This document shows positions 26,003-36,436 of a stretch of DNA of 64,000 nt, piece by piece. The notes beneath the pieces are model-generated. The model was given only the letters and a program-made list of their open reading frames with translations, was not told the DNA's origin and did no database searches. Source of the DNA: Actinopolyspora halophila DSM 43834. Lineage in GTDB: Bacteria > Actinomycetota > Actinomycetes > Mycobacteriales > Pseudonocardiaceae. Positions within the stretch are counted from its first letter, which is position 1. Each line of letters begins with the position of its first letter. The stretch covers positions 4,265,352 to 4,329,351 of the forward strand of contig NZ_AQUI01000002.1 in NCBI RefSeq assembly GCF_000371785.1. Direction: 5' to 3'. The translations under genes and the position numbers were made by a program.

Positions 26003-27391
26003 ATGACGAGTGACACCGCACGCGAGAGCAGCGGCCTTCGACGCGCCCGCGGAAGTGGCCTCGTCATCGGCGCGTCGATCACCGCGGCGTTCGGGGGGTT
26101 GCTGTTCGGATACGACACCGGCGTCATCTCGGCGGCCATCCTCTACATCCGACCGGAATTCGGGTTCGGCGACTCCACGCAGGAGGTCGTGGTCTCCGCG
26201 CTGCTCGTCGGCGCGGTCCTCGGTGTGATCATCGGCGGCCCCGTGTCCGACCGCGTGGGCCGCCGCAACACCCTCATCGCCGTGACCGTGCTGTTCGCAC
26301 TGGCCACGCTGGGCTGCGCGCTGACACCGAACGTGGGAGCGCTGGTTCTCGCCCGTGGTCTCCTCGGAGTGGCGATCGGGGTCTCCTCGCTCGTCGTTCC
26401 CGGCTACATCGCCGAGATGGCACCTCCGCACCGGCGCGGCACGCTCGTGTCCCTGCACCAGTTCATGGTCACCGTCGGCATCCTCGTCTCGTACCTCGTC
26501 GGCTACGGCCTGTCCTCCACGGGCGCGTGGCGCTGGATGCTCGGCGTGGCCGTGCTGCCCGCCGCTGTCATGTTCCTCGGGTTGCTGCGACTTCCGGAGA
26601 GCCCGCGCTGGCTGCTCACCCGCGGCCGCCAGGAGGAGGCCCGCCGCGTGCTCTCCCGCACCCGGCCACCGGAGCACGTCGAGTCCGAACTCACCGAGAT
26701 CCGCGACACGATACGGGCCGAAGGGCACATCACCTACCGCGAACTGCTCGGACCGCGCTATCGCCGGTGGATCTCCGTCGGTGTCGTGGCCGCGGGCAGC
26801 AGCCAGCTCGTCGGGGTGAACGCGATCATCTACTACGCCCCCACGATCCTCACCGACGCCGGATTCGGCGACTCCGGCGCGATCCTGGCCTCGGTGGGCA
26901 TCGGCACGCTCAACGTGCTGTTCACGGTGTTCGCGCTGGTGTTCATCGACCGCCTCGGACGGCGCCCGCTCATCCTCGGCGGCACGGTCGTGATCATCGT
27001 GGCCCTGGCCTTCATCGGGCTGCTTTTCACCCAACCGGTGCAGGGCACGGTCTCCGTGCTGCTCATCGCCGCCCTGATCGTCTACCAGTCGGCGTTCGCC
27101 TGCAGTCTCGGCATCGCGATCTGGCTGGTCAACAGCGAGATCTTCCCGAACAGCGTGCGCGGCAAGGCGGGGTCGTTCGGCATCGTCTCGCACTGGGCGC
27201 TGAACTTCCTCGTGTCCGTCTCGGTGCTGACCCTCATCGGCCTGTTCGGCGGTCCCTCCGGGGTCTTCTGGCTCTACGGCGCGCTCGGCCTGTTCGGGTT
27301 GATCTACCTCTACCGCTGGCTGCCGGAGACCAAGAACCGCACTCTCGAGGACATCGAAGCCGAGCTCACCAGTCGCACCGAGCGGCGGTGA
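26003..27391 (+). CDS. Sugar porter family MFS transporter
   Basis: 462 residues, 12 membrane helices. ATG at 26003 with GGAGGG at 25990-25995. Sugar-porter signatures in order: FGGLLFGYDTGVISAA, DRVGRRNT, LPESPRWLLTRG, the QLVGVNAIIYYAP motif of helix 7, DRLGRRPLILGG and PETKNRTLEDIE at the end. Probably a proton symporter for a monosaccharide or polyol. No sugar catabolic genes adjoin. Confidence 0.92.
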   Translation: MTSDTARESSGLRRARGSGLVIGASITAAFGGLLFGYDTGVISAAILYIRPEFGFGDSTQEVVVSALLVGAVLGVIIGGPVSDRVGRRNTLIAVTVLFALATLGCALTPNVGALVLARGLLGVAIGVSSLVVPGYIAEMAPPHRRGTLVSLHQFMVTVGILVSYLVGYGLSSTGAWRWMLGVAVLPAAVMFLGLLRLPESPRWLLTRGRQEEARRVLSRTRPPEHVESELTEIRDTIRAEGHITYRELLGPRYRRWISVGVVAAGSSQLVGVNAIIYYAPTILTDAGFGDSGAILASVGIGTLNVLFTVFALVFIDRLGRRPLILGGTVVIIVALAFIGLLFTQPVQGTVSVLLIAALIVYQSAFACSLGIAIWLVNSEIFPNSVRGKAGSFGIVSHWALNFLVSVSVLTLIGLFGGPSGVFWLYGALGLFGLIYLYRWLPETKNRTLEDIEAELTSRTERR

Positions 27392-27463
27392 ACCCGTCGT
27401 GAGACGTGACACCGCGGCTGCGGTTCCGGGACGGTCGGTCCCCTCGAACGGGCCCGCTCCCGA

Positions 27464-28189
27464 TCACCCGGGGTGCGGGCTCCCGTGCAGGCCGTACGGC
27501 ACGGCTCGCACGAGGATCACGCGCACGGTCGTGCCGCCGGGGACGCTGTAGCTGCGCTCGTCACCCTCCCGGGCACCGATCAGGGCCGCGCCCAGCGGCG
27601 AGTCCGGTGAGTAGACCTCGATCTCGCCGGGGGCCTCGCCTTCGCGAGCGCCGAGCAGGAAGGTCTCGGGATCGTCCTCGTCTTCGAACCGGATGGTGAG
27701 GACCATGCCGGGTTCGGCGATCCCGTCGTCCGCCGGGGTCTCACCTACCACGGCGTGACTGAGCACGTCCTGGATCTGCTGGATACGGCTGTGGCGGCGG
27801 TTCGCGTCGGTGATGTATTCCGCGTCGGACTCGGCCGTGTCGGCCGAGTCCCGCCCGTCGGCGCCCGCGTCGCGCTCCCCGCGGAGCATCACCAGCTCGG
27901 TCCGGAGCTGCTCGTAAACCTCCTGGGTGAGCCATACGCAGTGTTCGCGTGGAGTTCTCATGGTTCCGTCCTCGTGGTGACCACCGCGGGCCGCGGTGGG
28001 GGCTGTGTCGTTGGCGACGCTCCGGACGAGACCGGCGTCCCGGGCGAACTCGGTCGCTAGTCGCAGCAGCATGTCCCGTTCGGTGCGCAGGAGCGTGTTC
28101 TCGGCCCGCAGCCAGTCCAACTCCGCTCGTTCGTCCGGGACGAGCGACCCGTGCCGGTCGTCTCGCGTGGATGGGTCCGCGCCGGACAT
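27464..28189 (-). CDS. GreA/GreB-type transcription elongation factor domain protein
   Basis: 241 residues from ATG at 28189 (GGAAAGGA site); a second start, ATG 27961 with GAGGA, would give a 165-residue protein like ordinary Gre-domain proteins. N-terminal section has a leucine-zipper-like ELDWLRAENTLLRTERDMLL. From 27961: coiled part WLTQEVYEQLRTELVML and IQQIQDVLSHAVVG, then the FKBP-like C-terminal domain with YSPDSPLGAALIGAREGDE. Likely acts at the RNA polymerase secondary channel; whether it cleaves transcripts is uncertain. Confidence 0.75.
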   Translation of the reverse strand: MSGADPSTRDDRHGSLVPDERAELDWLRAENTLLRTERDMLLRLATEFARDAGLVRSVANDTAPTAARGGHHEDGTMRTPREHCVWLTQEVYEQLRTELVMLRGERDAGADGRDSADTAESDAEYITDANRRHSRIQQIQDVLSHAVVGETPADDGIAEPGMVLTIRFEDEDDPETFLLGAREGEAPGEIEVYSPDSPLGAALIGAREGDERSYSVPGGTTVRVILVRAVPYGLHGSPHPG

Positions 28190-28217
28190 GACGGGGTCCT
28201 TTCCGACAGTGGCGGCT

Positions 28218-29486
28218 TCAGCGCGACGGGGCGAACGGGCGGAGCGCTTCGCTCGGCTTTCCGGTGGTGATGCGCTCGGCGAGCATGCGTCCGCTGATCG
28301 GCCCGTGGGTGAGCCCCCACATGCCGTGCCCACCGGCCACGTAGATGTCCGGCTCGGACGCCACCGAACCGATCAGCGGGTAGCCGTCCGGGGACACCGG
28401 CCGGGCTCCCACCCACTCGTCGGTGCGCCCGGCCCAATCGACCCCGGTGAGGTACGGGCGGGCGGAGGCGACGATCGCCTCGGTCCGGGCCGGGTCGAGC
28501 GCGTCGTCGGGCTCGCGGAACTCCATCGTCCCCGCCACCCGGAGCCCGCCGCGGTAGGGAGTGCAGGCCACCCGGACGTCGGGCAGGTACATCGGGCCGG
28601 GGACGGGCTCCGCTGTCGGGACGGTGAACGAGTAGCCCCGTCCCGCCCGGACCGGCACGCGCAGCCCCCGGCCGCGAGTGAGCTCGCCCAGCCACGCTCC
28701 GGTGGCCAGCACGGTCGCGTCCGCCGTGAGGTCCTCGCCCGCGCTCGAAGTGACGGTGACGCCGCCCCGGCCGCGACGCGTGCCGGTCACGTCGAAGTCC
28801 GTGCGAATCGTGCCGCCCCGGTCGCGCACCGATTCGGCCAGCGATGCGACGAACGCGCCGGGATCGACGAAGCGTTGCCCGTCCAGCCGGATCCCGGCAC
28901 CGATGCGCTCGGAGAGCTGCGGCAGCCGCTCGCGGACCTCGTCCCCGTCCAGTGCCGTGTAGTCGACCCGCTGACCGGCCCGGGACAAACGCCGGAACTC
29001 GCGCAGCAAACCCGCGGCCTGGCTCCTCGTCTCGAACACGGCGGTGATCGGCGCGGCGACCGTGGGGGCCTCGACCCCGTTCGCCGTGAGCACGTCGAAG
29101 GCCTCCAGGCACTCGGCGTTCAGCGGCAGGTTGGCCCGCACCGCGCGATTCCAGCCACCCCAGGTGCAGCGAGCCGCGAACTGGAGCAGGAACCGCCACA
29201 GTCCGGGATTCCACGTCGCCGGGACGTGCAGCGGGGCGCCCGGGTCCAGGAGCGCGCGCAGCCCGTACCGCAGGACGGCCGGTTCGTTCAGCGGCACGGC
29301 CAGCCCGGGGGAGAGCAGTCCCGCGTTGCCCCAGGAGGATCCGGCGGCCACTCCGTGGCGGTCGACCACGGTCACCTCGACGCCGCGCTCCTGGAGGAAC
29401 CACGCCGTCGACAGCCCCACTACACCGGCCCCGACCACCACGGCGGTCCGCGGGCCACCGCTCGCGCGCGTGGTACCCCGATCCAT
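28218..29486 (-). CDS. D-amino-acid-dehydrogenase-like FAD oxidoreductase
   Basis: DadA-type DAO-family flavoenzyme, 422 residues from ATG at 29486 (GGAGGTTGAGC site). FAD motif VVVGAGVVGLSTAWFL near residue 13, then GSSWGNAGLLSPGLAVPL typical of DadA, and C-terminal VGARPVSPDGYPLIG and VAGGHGMWGLTHGP. Oxidises a D-amino acid or similar amine and passes electrons to quinone. Divergent from a PucR regulator, which probably controls it. Confidence 0.85.
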   Translation of the reverse strand: MDRGTTRASGGPRTAVVVGAGVVGLSTAWFLQERGVEVTVVDRHGVAAGSSWGNAGLLSPGLAVPLNEPAVLRYGLRALLDPGAPLHVPATWNPGLWRFLLQFAARCTWGGWNRAVRANLPLNAECLEAFDVLTANGVEAPTVAAPITAVFETRSQAAGLLREFRRLSRAGQRVDYTALDGDEVRERLPQLSERIGAGIRLDGQRFVDPGAFVASLAESVRDRGGTIRTDFDVTGTRRGRGGVTVTSSAGEDLTADATVLATGAWLGELTRGRGLRVPVRAGRGYSFTVPTAEPVPGPMYLPDVRVACTPYRGGLRVAGTMEFREPDDALDPARTEAIVASARPYLTGVDWAGRTDEWVGARPVSPDGYPLIGSVASEPDIYVAGGHGMWGLTHGPISGRMLAERITTGKPSEALRPFAPSR

Positions 29487-29723
29487 GCTCAACCTCCACG
29501 TCCCGGCACGACTCGTTCCCGTCCAGGTTCTCCGATCCACGCCCCCGAGTGGTTGTAACCAGCGAACAATCGGAAGCAGTTTCCTTGTCGGTTCTCGTCA
29601 AGCGCGCTCGCCGCCACCGGCTGCTCGGTCCGGCGTCCCGCCCCCGGGAGGCGTGCGTACAGTTCTCCCCGTGGGGACTGATGACCCCATGTCGTCGCGC
29701 AGGGCGCGGGAGGCGTGTCACAC

Positions 29724-31262
29724 GTGGTCAAACTGGATCGATTGATCACCGTTCTCGGTGGTTACGGTGTTCGGCTGGCCGGAACGGGCGCGGCGCGCGA
29801 AACCGAGCTGCGCAGCGTGGCCATGCACGACCCGACCGACGACTCGCCCGCGGTCGGGGACGTGTTCCTGGCGGTCGGGGTGGAGTCACCCGAGCGCGCC
29901 GCGGAACTCGCCGCGGCGGCGCACGCGGTCGTGGTGCTGCTGCGCGGCGACTCCGCCGCCGCTGATGGAATCAACCGGGTCTGCGGGCAGCACGAGGTCA
30001 CCCCCCTGGTCGTCGATCCCGCGGTTTCGTGGAGCCAGCTCGCCGAGGTCGTCTACGGGCTGGTGTTCGAGGGCCGGGAGACGGAGGCCGGGCGCGGCCC
30101 GAGCGACCTGTTCGCCCTCGCGGACACCGTGGCCGCCGCGGTCAAGGGATCGGTCACCATCGAGGATCGGCTCTCGCGCGTGATGGCCTACTCGAGCCTG
30201 CAGCACGAGGTCGACTCCGCACGGCACGAGACGATCCTCGGCCGCCGCGTCCCCGAGGCGATCCGCAGGCTGTTCACCGAGCGAGGGGTGTTCGCTCACC
30301 TGTCCGTCTCGGACGAACCGTTGTTCGTGCCCACCTCGCCCTCCCACGGGCTGGGCGGGCGCATGGTCATCGCCGTCCGGGCGGGGCGCGAGTTCCTGGG
30401 CTCGCTCTGGGTCGCCTGCGACGCGCCGCTGTCCGAACAGCGCGCGCGGGTCCTGCGGGACAGCGCCCACACCGTCGCTTCCCACCTGCTGCGCTCCCGC
30501 GTCAGCGCCGACCTGGAGCGGCAGGTCGAATCCGAGCTGGTCATCCAGCTCGTCGAAGCAGGCCCGGACACGACCACCGCGCTCGGAAAGCTCGGGGTGG
30601 GACCGGGGCCGTTCCGCGTCATCGCCCTGCAGGCCCACGCCCACGGTGAGCGGCACGCGGCGGTCCTGCTCGCCTTCGAACGCGCCACCACCGGTTTCGG
30701 CTGGTCGCGTCCTGGACGCAGCGCGCTGTTCGGCAACACCGTCTACACGATTCTGCCCTCCGACGAGGACCCCGCCGCAGCGCGCGACTGGTTGCACACC
30801 ATCATCACGAGCCTGCCCGAACACGTCACGATCACCGCGGGGATCGGCGCACCTGCCACGCCCAGCCAGCTCCCCACCAGCAGGAACGAGGCCGACGAGA
30901 GCCTGGCGCTGCACACCGCCCGGCCGGACGACGCCCCGATCAGCTACGACGAGTCCTGGGACCGGATCCTGCTCCAGCGGTTGCGCACCGCCGCCGCGTC
31001 CGGACGGGTCCCCCCGCGCGGCCCCCTGGCCGACCTCGCCCGGCACGACGCCGCCCACGCCACCGATTACCTGTCCACGCTGCACGCGTGGCTCCGGGCC
31101 CAGGCGAACCTCACCGTCGCCGCCGAGCGGCTCGACGTGCATCCCAACACCGTTCGCTACCGCATCCGCAGGATGCGCAGGATCACCGATCTCCGCCTCG
31201 ACGACCCGGACGAGCGACTGGCCATGCTGATCGCGCTGGCCACCGACGCCGAACGCGCGTGA
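29724..31262 (+). CDS. PucR family transcriptional regulator
   Basis: 512 residues from GTG at 29724, with GGGAGG ten bases upstream; the earlier GTG at 29715 is too close to that site. N-terminal purine-catabolism-like ligand region (RSVAMHDPTDDSPAVGDVFLAVG), a central GGDEF-like/CdaR region, and a C-terminal helix-turn-helix LTVAAERLDVHPNTVRYRIRRM. PucR proteins activate catabolic genes on sensing a nitrogen compound. Divergent to the DadA-like gene. Confidence 0.9.
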   Translation: MVKLDRLITVLGGYGVRLAGTGAARETELRSVAMHDPTDDSPAVGDVFLAVGVESPERAAELAAAAHAVVVLLRGDSAAADGINRVCGQHEVTPLVVDPAVSWSQLAEVVYGLVFEGRETEAGRGPSDLFALADTVAAAVKGSVTIEDRLSRVMAYSSLQHEVDSARHETILGRRVPEAIRRLFTERGVFAHLSVSDEPLFVPTSPSHGLGGRMVIAVRAGREFLGSLWVACDAPLSEQRARVLRDSAHTVASHLLRSRVSADLERQVESELVIQLVEAGPDTTTALGKLGVGPGPFRVIALQAHAHGERHAAVLLAFERATTGFGWSRPGRSALFGNTVYTILPSDEDPAAARDWLHTIITSLPEHVTITAGIGAPATPSQLPTSRNEADESLALHTARPDDAPISYDESWDRILLQRLRTAAASGRVPPRGPLADLARHDAAHATDYLSTLHAWLRAQANLTVAAERLDVHPNTVRYRIRRMRRITDLRLDDPDERLAMLIALATDAERA

Positions 31263-31337
31263 CCGGTCCCCTGCCCGACGACGCGAGCAGGCCGGAGCCC
31301 GCCCACGCTCGGGCTGTGCGGCACGCACCACCGGGAT

Positions 31338-32030
31338 TCAGGAATCGTAGGTGTCCAACAGCCGCTCGAACCTGCCCGCGGGATGGGCGCGTGTCGGCAA
31401 GGCCTCCACGAACGGCCCCAGCTCCCGCCTCGCCACCTCGTGGACCCGGCGGAGCTCGGCTACCGGCTCGGCGTGCTCGTCCACCCGCAGATCCACGTAC
31501 GGATACGGCTGACCGCTGTGGACGTACAGGGCCGCGCTCTGCTTGCCGCGCCGGTCCCCACCGGCCTCCTGCCCGGCTTCCAGGGCCGTCAGCAGCCGCT
31601 CGGCCAGCGGACCTCCCGCGGAGCCCTCGAACCGCTCGGCCATGGCCTCCACGGTGCCGCCGCCGACGAGGGTGTTGCCCGCCACCGCGTAACCGTCCCC
31701 CAGCCGGTGGCCGCTCCAGGGATGGGTCTCCGAGCCGGTGTGGGCGGCAGCACGTCCCGAGGCGTCCACCACCGCGACCTGCCTTCCCTCCATGGCGGGA
31801 TCCGTCTCCCGAACAAGGGACAGCGTCTCCTCCGCGGAGTGGTGGCGCAGCAGTTCCAGGCCGTCCACCCCCAGCAGCGGGTTGATCAACGCCTGCGTCG
31901 CGATCGCCCCCGCACCCGCACGGGCGAACACCGCCAAACCACCGATCGCGGGCATCCGCGTGCTCATCGCGACACCGCACGTCCCGGTAGCGGTGTCGTA
32001 CGCGACGATCGAGAAAGTCCCCGTGTACAT
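31338..32030 (-). CDS. DUF1028 family protein
   Basis: 230 residues from ATG at 32030 (MYTGTFSIVAYDTATGTCGVAMSTR). The Ntn-hydrolase-like DUF1028 pattern is clear: GVAMSTRMPAIGG, GAGAIATQALINPLLG, AAHTGSETHPWSGH, YAVAGNTLVGG. Function unknown; relatives are often found with peptide or amino-acid catabolism. Cytoplasmic. Separated from the upstream oxidase by a strong terminator. Confidence 0.88.
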   Translation of the reverse strand: MYTGTFSIVAYDTATGTCGVAMSTRMPAIGGLAVFARAGAGAIATQALINPLLGVDGLELLRHHSAEETLSLVRETDPAMEGRQVAVVDASGRAAAHTGSETHPWSGHRLGDGYAVAGNTLVGGGTVEAMAERFEGSAGGPLAERLLTALEAGQEAGGDRRGKQSAALYVHSGQPYPYVDLRVDEHAEPVAELRRVHEVARRELGPFVEALPTRAHPAGRFERLLDTYDS

Positions 32031-32064
32031 CGGACCGACCCTACAGCGCGACCGCACGGGGCCG

Positions 32065-32104
32065 AAAAAACCAGCGGGCCCACCCGCGGAGGGTGAACCC
32101 GCTG
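32065..32104 (-). terminator. Strong terminator beside the tRNA-Ala fragment
   Basis: Read on the minus strand: CAGCGGG and CCCGCTG outer arms (32098-32104 with 32072-32078), inner arms GGGTG/CACCC, followed by six T (32065-32070). Closely matches the terminator that follows the intact tRNA-Ala at 34201, so it was copied together with the tRNA fragment. It now ends the FAD-oxidase transcript. Confidence 0.85.
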
Positions 32105-32115
32105 ATCGTCGTGGG

Positions 32116-32151
32116 TGGAGCTGACGGGACTCGCACCCGTGACCCCTGACT
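32116..32151 (-). pseudogene. tRNA-Ala(GGC) 3' fragment
   Basis: Matches the 3' half of the intact tRNA-Ala genes: acceptor 3' strand, T arm and variable loop, then diverges inside the anticodon stem. Two differences from the intact copies: the T-loop TTCGAGT is TGCGAGT, and one base of the variable/anticodon region is missing. Cannot fold into a tRNA. Confidence 0.8.
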
Positions 32152-32193
32152 ACACCTGCTGCCCACCCCGGCCCGAGCCGTCCCCGCGCCGGT

Positions 32194-33618
32194 TCAGGCC
32201 CGCGCCGGGTCGACGACCTTGGTCGGGTTGAACAGGTTCAACGGGTCCAGCGCCTGCTTGACCGCGTCCTGCACGGCGCAGACCTCGGGGCCGAGCTCGC
32301 GTTCCATGCCCTCCCGCTTGAGCAGGCCGACGCCGTGCTCGCCGGTCACGGTGCCGCCGAGCTCCAACGCGGCGGAGAGGATGTCCTCGAAGGCCGCCTG
32401 CGCGGCCCGTTTCGCGGGTTCGTCGTCCGGTGGCGCCAGCAACAGCGGGTGCAGGTTGCCGTCCCCGGCGTGCGCGATGGTCGCGATCCGCGCCTGGTGG
32501 CGCTCGCCGATCTCCTCGACACGCGCGAGCATGTCCGGCACCGCGGACTGCGGCACGCACACGTCCTCGGTCAGCACCGGCCCCAGCCTCTCCAACGCCG
32601 GATAGGCCAGCCGCCGCGCGGCGAACAGCGCCTCCGCCTCGGTGGCGTCGGTGGACTGCTCCGTCCACACCGCACCCCCGTCGGTGAAGGCGGCGGCGAG
32701 CTCGGCGGCCTCCGCGGTTCCCGCGTCACCGGGCGTGTCCACCCTGGCGAGCAGCAGCGCCGCGGTGTCCGGTTCGATGCCGAGGTGCTTCCAGTCCTCC
32801 ACTGCACGCATGCAGGACCGGTCGAGCAGCTCCAGCGCGGCGGGACGCAGCCCGCGGCCGGTGCACAGCGCGACCGCGCGTCCGGCCTCGACCAGGGAGC
32901 CGAACGCACCGACCACGGTGCGCGGGTTCTCCCGGGGCAGCGGCCGCAACCGCAGGGTGAGCTCGGTGATCACCCCGAGCGTGCCCTCCGAGCCGACCAG
33001 CAGCCCGGCCAGGTCGTAGCCCGCGACCCCCTTCGCGGTGGCCCGGCCCAGTCGCACCTCCGTGCCGTACGGACCGGCGGGGCCGCCCATCACAGCCCGC
33101 ATCCCCAGCACGTAGTCCCGCGTCACGCCGTACTTGAGGCAGCACAGCCCGCCCGCGTTGGTCGCGGCGTTGCCGCCGAGGGTGGACCAGGGCGAGCTGG
33201 CGGGGTCCGGCGGGTACCACAGGCCGTGCTCGGCGAGCTCCTTCGTCAGCTCGTCGTTGACCACTCCGGGCTGCACGACCGCGCGGAGGTTCTCGGCGTC
33301 GATCTCCAGGACCCGGTTCATCCGGGACAGGTCGAGCAGCAGGCAGTTCTCGGTCGCGTTGGCCCCTCCGGACAGGCCGGTGCCCGCTCCCCTGGTGACC
33401 ACCGGCACGCCGAGCTCGGCGCAGACCCGAACCGCCCGACTCACCTCCTCGGAGGAGCGGGCGCGCAACGCGCCGAGCGGCCGCCCCACCTCGGCCCACT
33501 CGCCGTCGTCGTGGGCCAGGCTCGACAGCACGTCCGGGTCCTCGACGAGGTCGAGACCGGCCAGCGCGGTACGCAGCTCGTGGCCGACATCGGTGTCGGG
33601 CCGCGTGGGAGTTTCCAT
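32194..33618 (-). CDS. FAD-linked oxidase (GlcD/D-lactate dehydrogenase type)
   Basis: 474 residues from ATG at 33618, GGAGGA ten bases upstream. Vanillyl-alcohol-oxidase/GlcD family: FAD-binding VVTRGAGTGLSGGANATE and STLGGNAATNAGGLCCLKYG in the N-terminal half, VGSEGTLGVITELTLRL, then C-terminal IATIAHAGDGNLHPLLL with the metal/active-site His residues and GEHGVGLLKREGM. Oxidises glycolate, D-lactate or a similar 2-hydroxy acid. No iron-sulfur partner is adjacent. It lies between the tRNA-Ala fragment and the truncated reductase. Confidence 0.9.
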   Translation of the reverse strand: METPTRPDTDVGHELRTALAGLDLVEDPDVLSSLAHDDGEWAEVGRPLGALRARSSEEVSRAVRVCAELGVPVVTRGAGTGLSGGANATENCLLLDLSRMNRVLEIDAENLRAVVQPGVVNDELTKELAEHGLWYPPDPASSPWSTLGGNAATNAGGLCCLKYGVTRDYVLGMRAVMGGPAGPYGTEVRLGRATAKGVAGYDLAGLLVGSEGTLGVITELTLRLRPLPRENPRTVVGAFGSLVEAGRAVALCTGRGLRPAALELLDRSCMRAVEDWKHLGIEPDTAALLLARVDTPGDAGTAEAAELAAAFTDGGAVWTEQSTDATEAEALFAARRLAYPALERLGPVLTEDVCVPQSAVPDMLARVEEIGERHQARIATIAHAGDGNLHPLLLAPPDDEPAKRAAQAAFEDILSAALELGGTVTGEHGVGLLKREGMERELGPEVCAVQDAVKQALDPLNLFNPTKVVDPARA

Positions 33619-33929
33619 CGTGACTGTTCCTCCGGGATCAGTGGGCAGTGCGCCTCCGGATACGTGACACGGACGAGCTCGCCACCCTGATCGGCGGTGG
33701 TGATCACGGCGTGGACCGGCACGAGGCCGAAACCGGCGAGTGCGAACCTCGCGAGCAGCGCCTCGTGGCAGTGACCGCCGAGGAGCATCCACAGCGGAAC
33801 TCGGGTGCCCGACCGGGGCGGGCACGTGAGTCTACGCCTCGGCAGCGATCCCGATCTGCCACGATCGTGTGAGCAGGGGGTAACGCCAGTCCCTCCCCGG
33901 CACGCGGGCACGTTCCCAGCGTGGGAAGT
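33619..33929. other. Gap with coding-like base pattern
   Basis: No named gene. On the minus strand from about ATG 33788 to 33620 one frame shows the strong G/C third-position bias of real genes here (beginning MLLGGHCHEALLARFALAGF), but it has no clear ribosome site, no recognised domain, and runs out of frame into the oxidase gene. It may be a remnant or a short unknown gene. Confidence 0.3.
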
Positions 33930-34140
33930 ATGACCACGAGTTCGACCCTGAACAACGGGATCGAGATGCCCGCCATCGGCTTCGGTGTCTTCCGGACGCC
34001 ACCGACCGAGACCGTCGAGGCTGTCGAGAACGCGCTGCGCACGGGGCACCGGCACATCGACACCGCGGCCGCCTACGACAACGAGCGCGAGGTGGGCCGG
34101 GCGATCCGCAGCTCGGGTCTGGACCGCTCCGAGGTGTTCG
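33930..34140 (+). pseudogene. Aldo/keto reductase, truncated after about 70 residues
   Basis: ATG at 33930 with GGGAAG close by. The product [21 protein letters not shown], then [17 protein letters not shown] (catalytic Asp and Tyr) and SGLDRSEVF is a good aldo/keto reductase N-terminus. Homology stops at 34140 just where a Lys-containing strand should follow; the frame then reads through the tRNA-Ala terminator to 34181. About three quarters of the enzyme is missing. Confidence 0.8.
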
Positions 34141-34150
34141 GCGGGACGGA

Positions 34151-34189
34151 AGAAACCGGCGGGCTCACCCGCGAAGGGTGAACCCGCCG
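34151..34189 (-). terminator. Terminator of tRNA-Ala copy 1
   Basis: On the minus strand CGGCGGGTTCACCC pairs with GGGTGAGCCCGCCG, followed by GTTTCTT. It begins 12 bases after the tRNA. The same structure, with small changes, occurs at 32065-32104. Confidence 0.8.
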
Positions 34190-34200
34190 ATCGTCGGGAG

Positions 34201-34273
34201 TGGAGCTGACGGGACTCGAACCCGTGACCCCCTGACTGCCAGTCAGGTGCGCTACCAACTGCGCCACAGCCCC
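34201..34273 (-). tRNA. tRNA-Ala (anticodon GGC), copy 1
   Basis: 73 bases, no encoded CCA. Acceptor stem GGGGCTG/CAGCTCC, D arm GCGC/GCGC, anticodon arm CCTGA-CTGGCAG-TCAGG with anticodon GGC, T arm ACGGG-TTCGAGT-CCCGT. Identical by eye to the copy at 36877-36949. A truncated reductase abuts its 3' side, as at an integration site. Confidence 0.92.
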
Positions 34274-34421
34274 GTTTTCCCTTGGCCCGGGATGTTCGGC
34301 TCGTCGTCACGGCTCATCCCTCGCGCGAACACGATACACAGTCCGCGCGCGAGCAGTTCGGGGGGCCCACCCACGCGAATGCCCGGGCCGCCGGTGGCGA
34401 CCCGGGCACGGTGAGCTCACA

Positions 34422-34988
34422 TCACGCGGACTCGCGCATGTCGCGCATGATCGCGAGCTGGGCCTTCTGGGTGGACATCATGTCCTGGGCCATCTGGTTC
34501 AGCTCCCGGTCGCTGCCGTTGAGGATCACGTCCCGCAACATCACGACCGCACCGTCGTGGTGCGGGATCATCAGGTCCAGGAACTTCCGGTCGAACTCGG
34601 CCCCGGACAGCGTCGCGAGCCGGTCCATCTCCTCGGCGGTGGCCATGCCCATGCGCTCGAGCACGTCGGGTTTGGCGAGCAGGTCCTGGTAGGCGGCCTC
34701 CGGATCGGTCACCGGCAGGCCGTTGCGGCCCTGCCAGCCCTGCATCATCCGGATCTCCAGGTCCTGCTCGGTGAGGATGCGGTCGGCCAGCGACTTCAGC
34801 TCGGGGTCCGCCGCGCGATCCGGAGCCAGTTCGGACATGACGATCGCCTGGTAGTGGTGCGGGATCATCATGCGGGTGAACTCGGCGTCGGCGTCGTTGT
34901 ACGCCTGGGTGGTCGCCGCGCTCGCGGTCCCGGCACCGAGCAGACCTGCCAGCAGAACCACCAGCAGGGGGAGTTTTCGCAGGAACAT
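34422..34988 (-). CDS. Secreted DUF305 protein
   Basis: 188 residues from ATG at 34988. N-terminal signal peptide MFLRKLPLLVVLLAGLLGAGTASA, then the two DUF305 halves: FTRMMIPHHYQAIVMSEL and FLDLMIPHHDGAVVMLRD, each with a His-His pair, linked by MQGWQGRNGLPV. No lipobox, so probably a free secreted protein. It follows the LVIVD-repeat gene by 65 bases on the same strand, probably one operon. Confidence 0.88.
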   Translation of the reverse strand: MFLRKLPLLVVLLAGLLGAGTASAATTQAYNDADAEFTRMMIPHHYQAIVMSELAPDRAADPELKSLADRILTEQDLEIRMMQGWQGRNGLPVTDPEAAYQDLLAKPDVLERMGMATAEEMDRLATLSGAEFDRKFLDLMIPHHDGAVVMLRDVILNGSDRELNQMAQDMMSTQKAQLAIMRDMRESA

Positions 34989-35053
34989 CGCCTGCTCCCT
35001 TCCGAACGGACCGCGCCGGGCCCGGTGGCGACCGGACCCGGCGGCAGGACGGA

Positions 35054-36436
<1,383 letters not shown>

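Noticed and set aside
32116..32151. A third functional tRNA-Ala
   Set aside because: Lacks the 5' half and has a changed T-loop; kept only as a fragment.
33441..34310. Long minus-strand frame covering the tRNA and the reductase relic
   Set aside because: Crosses a tRNA gene and the oxidase gene out of frame; only its central part has a coding-like pattern, and that is noted as a gap.
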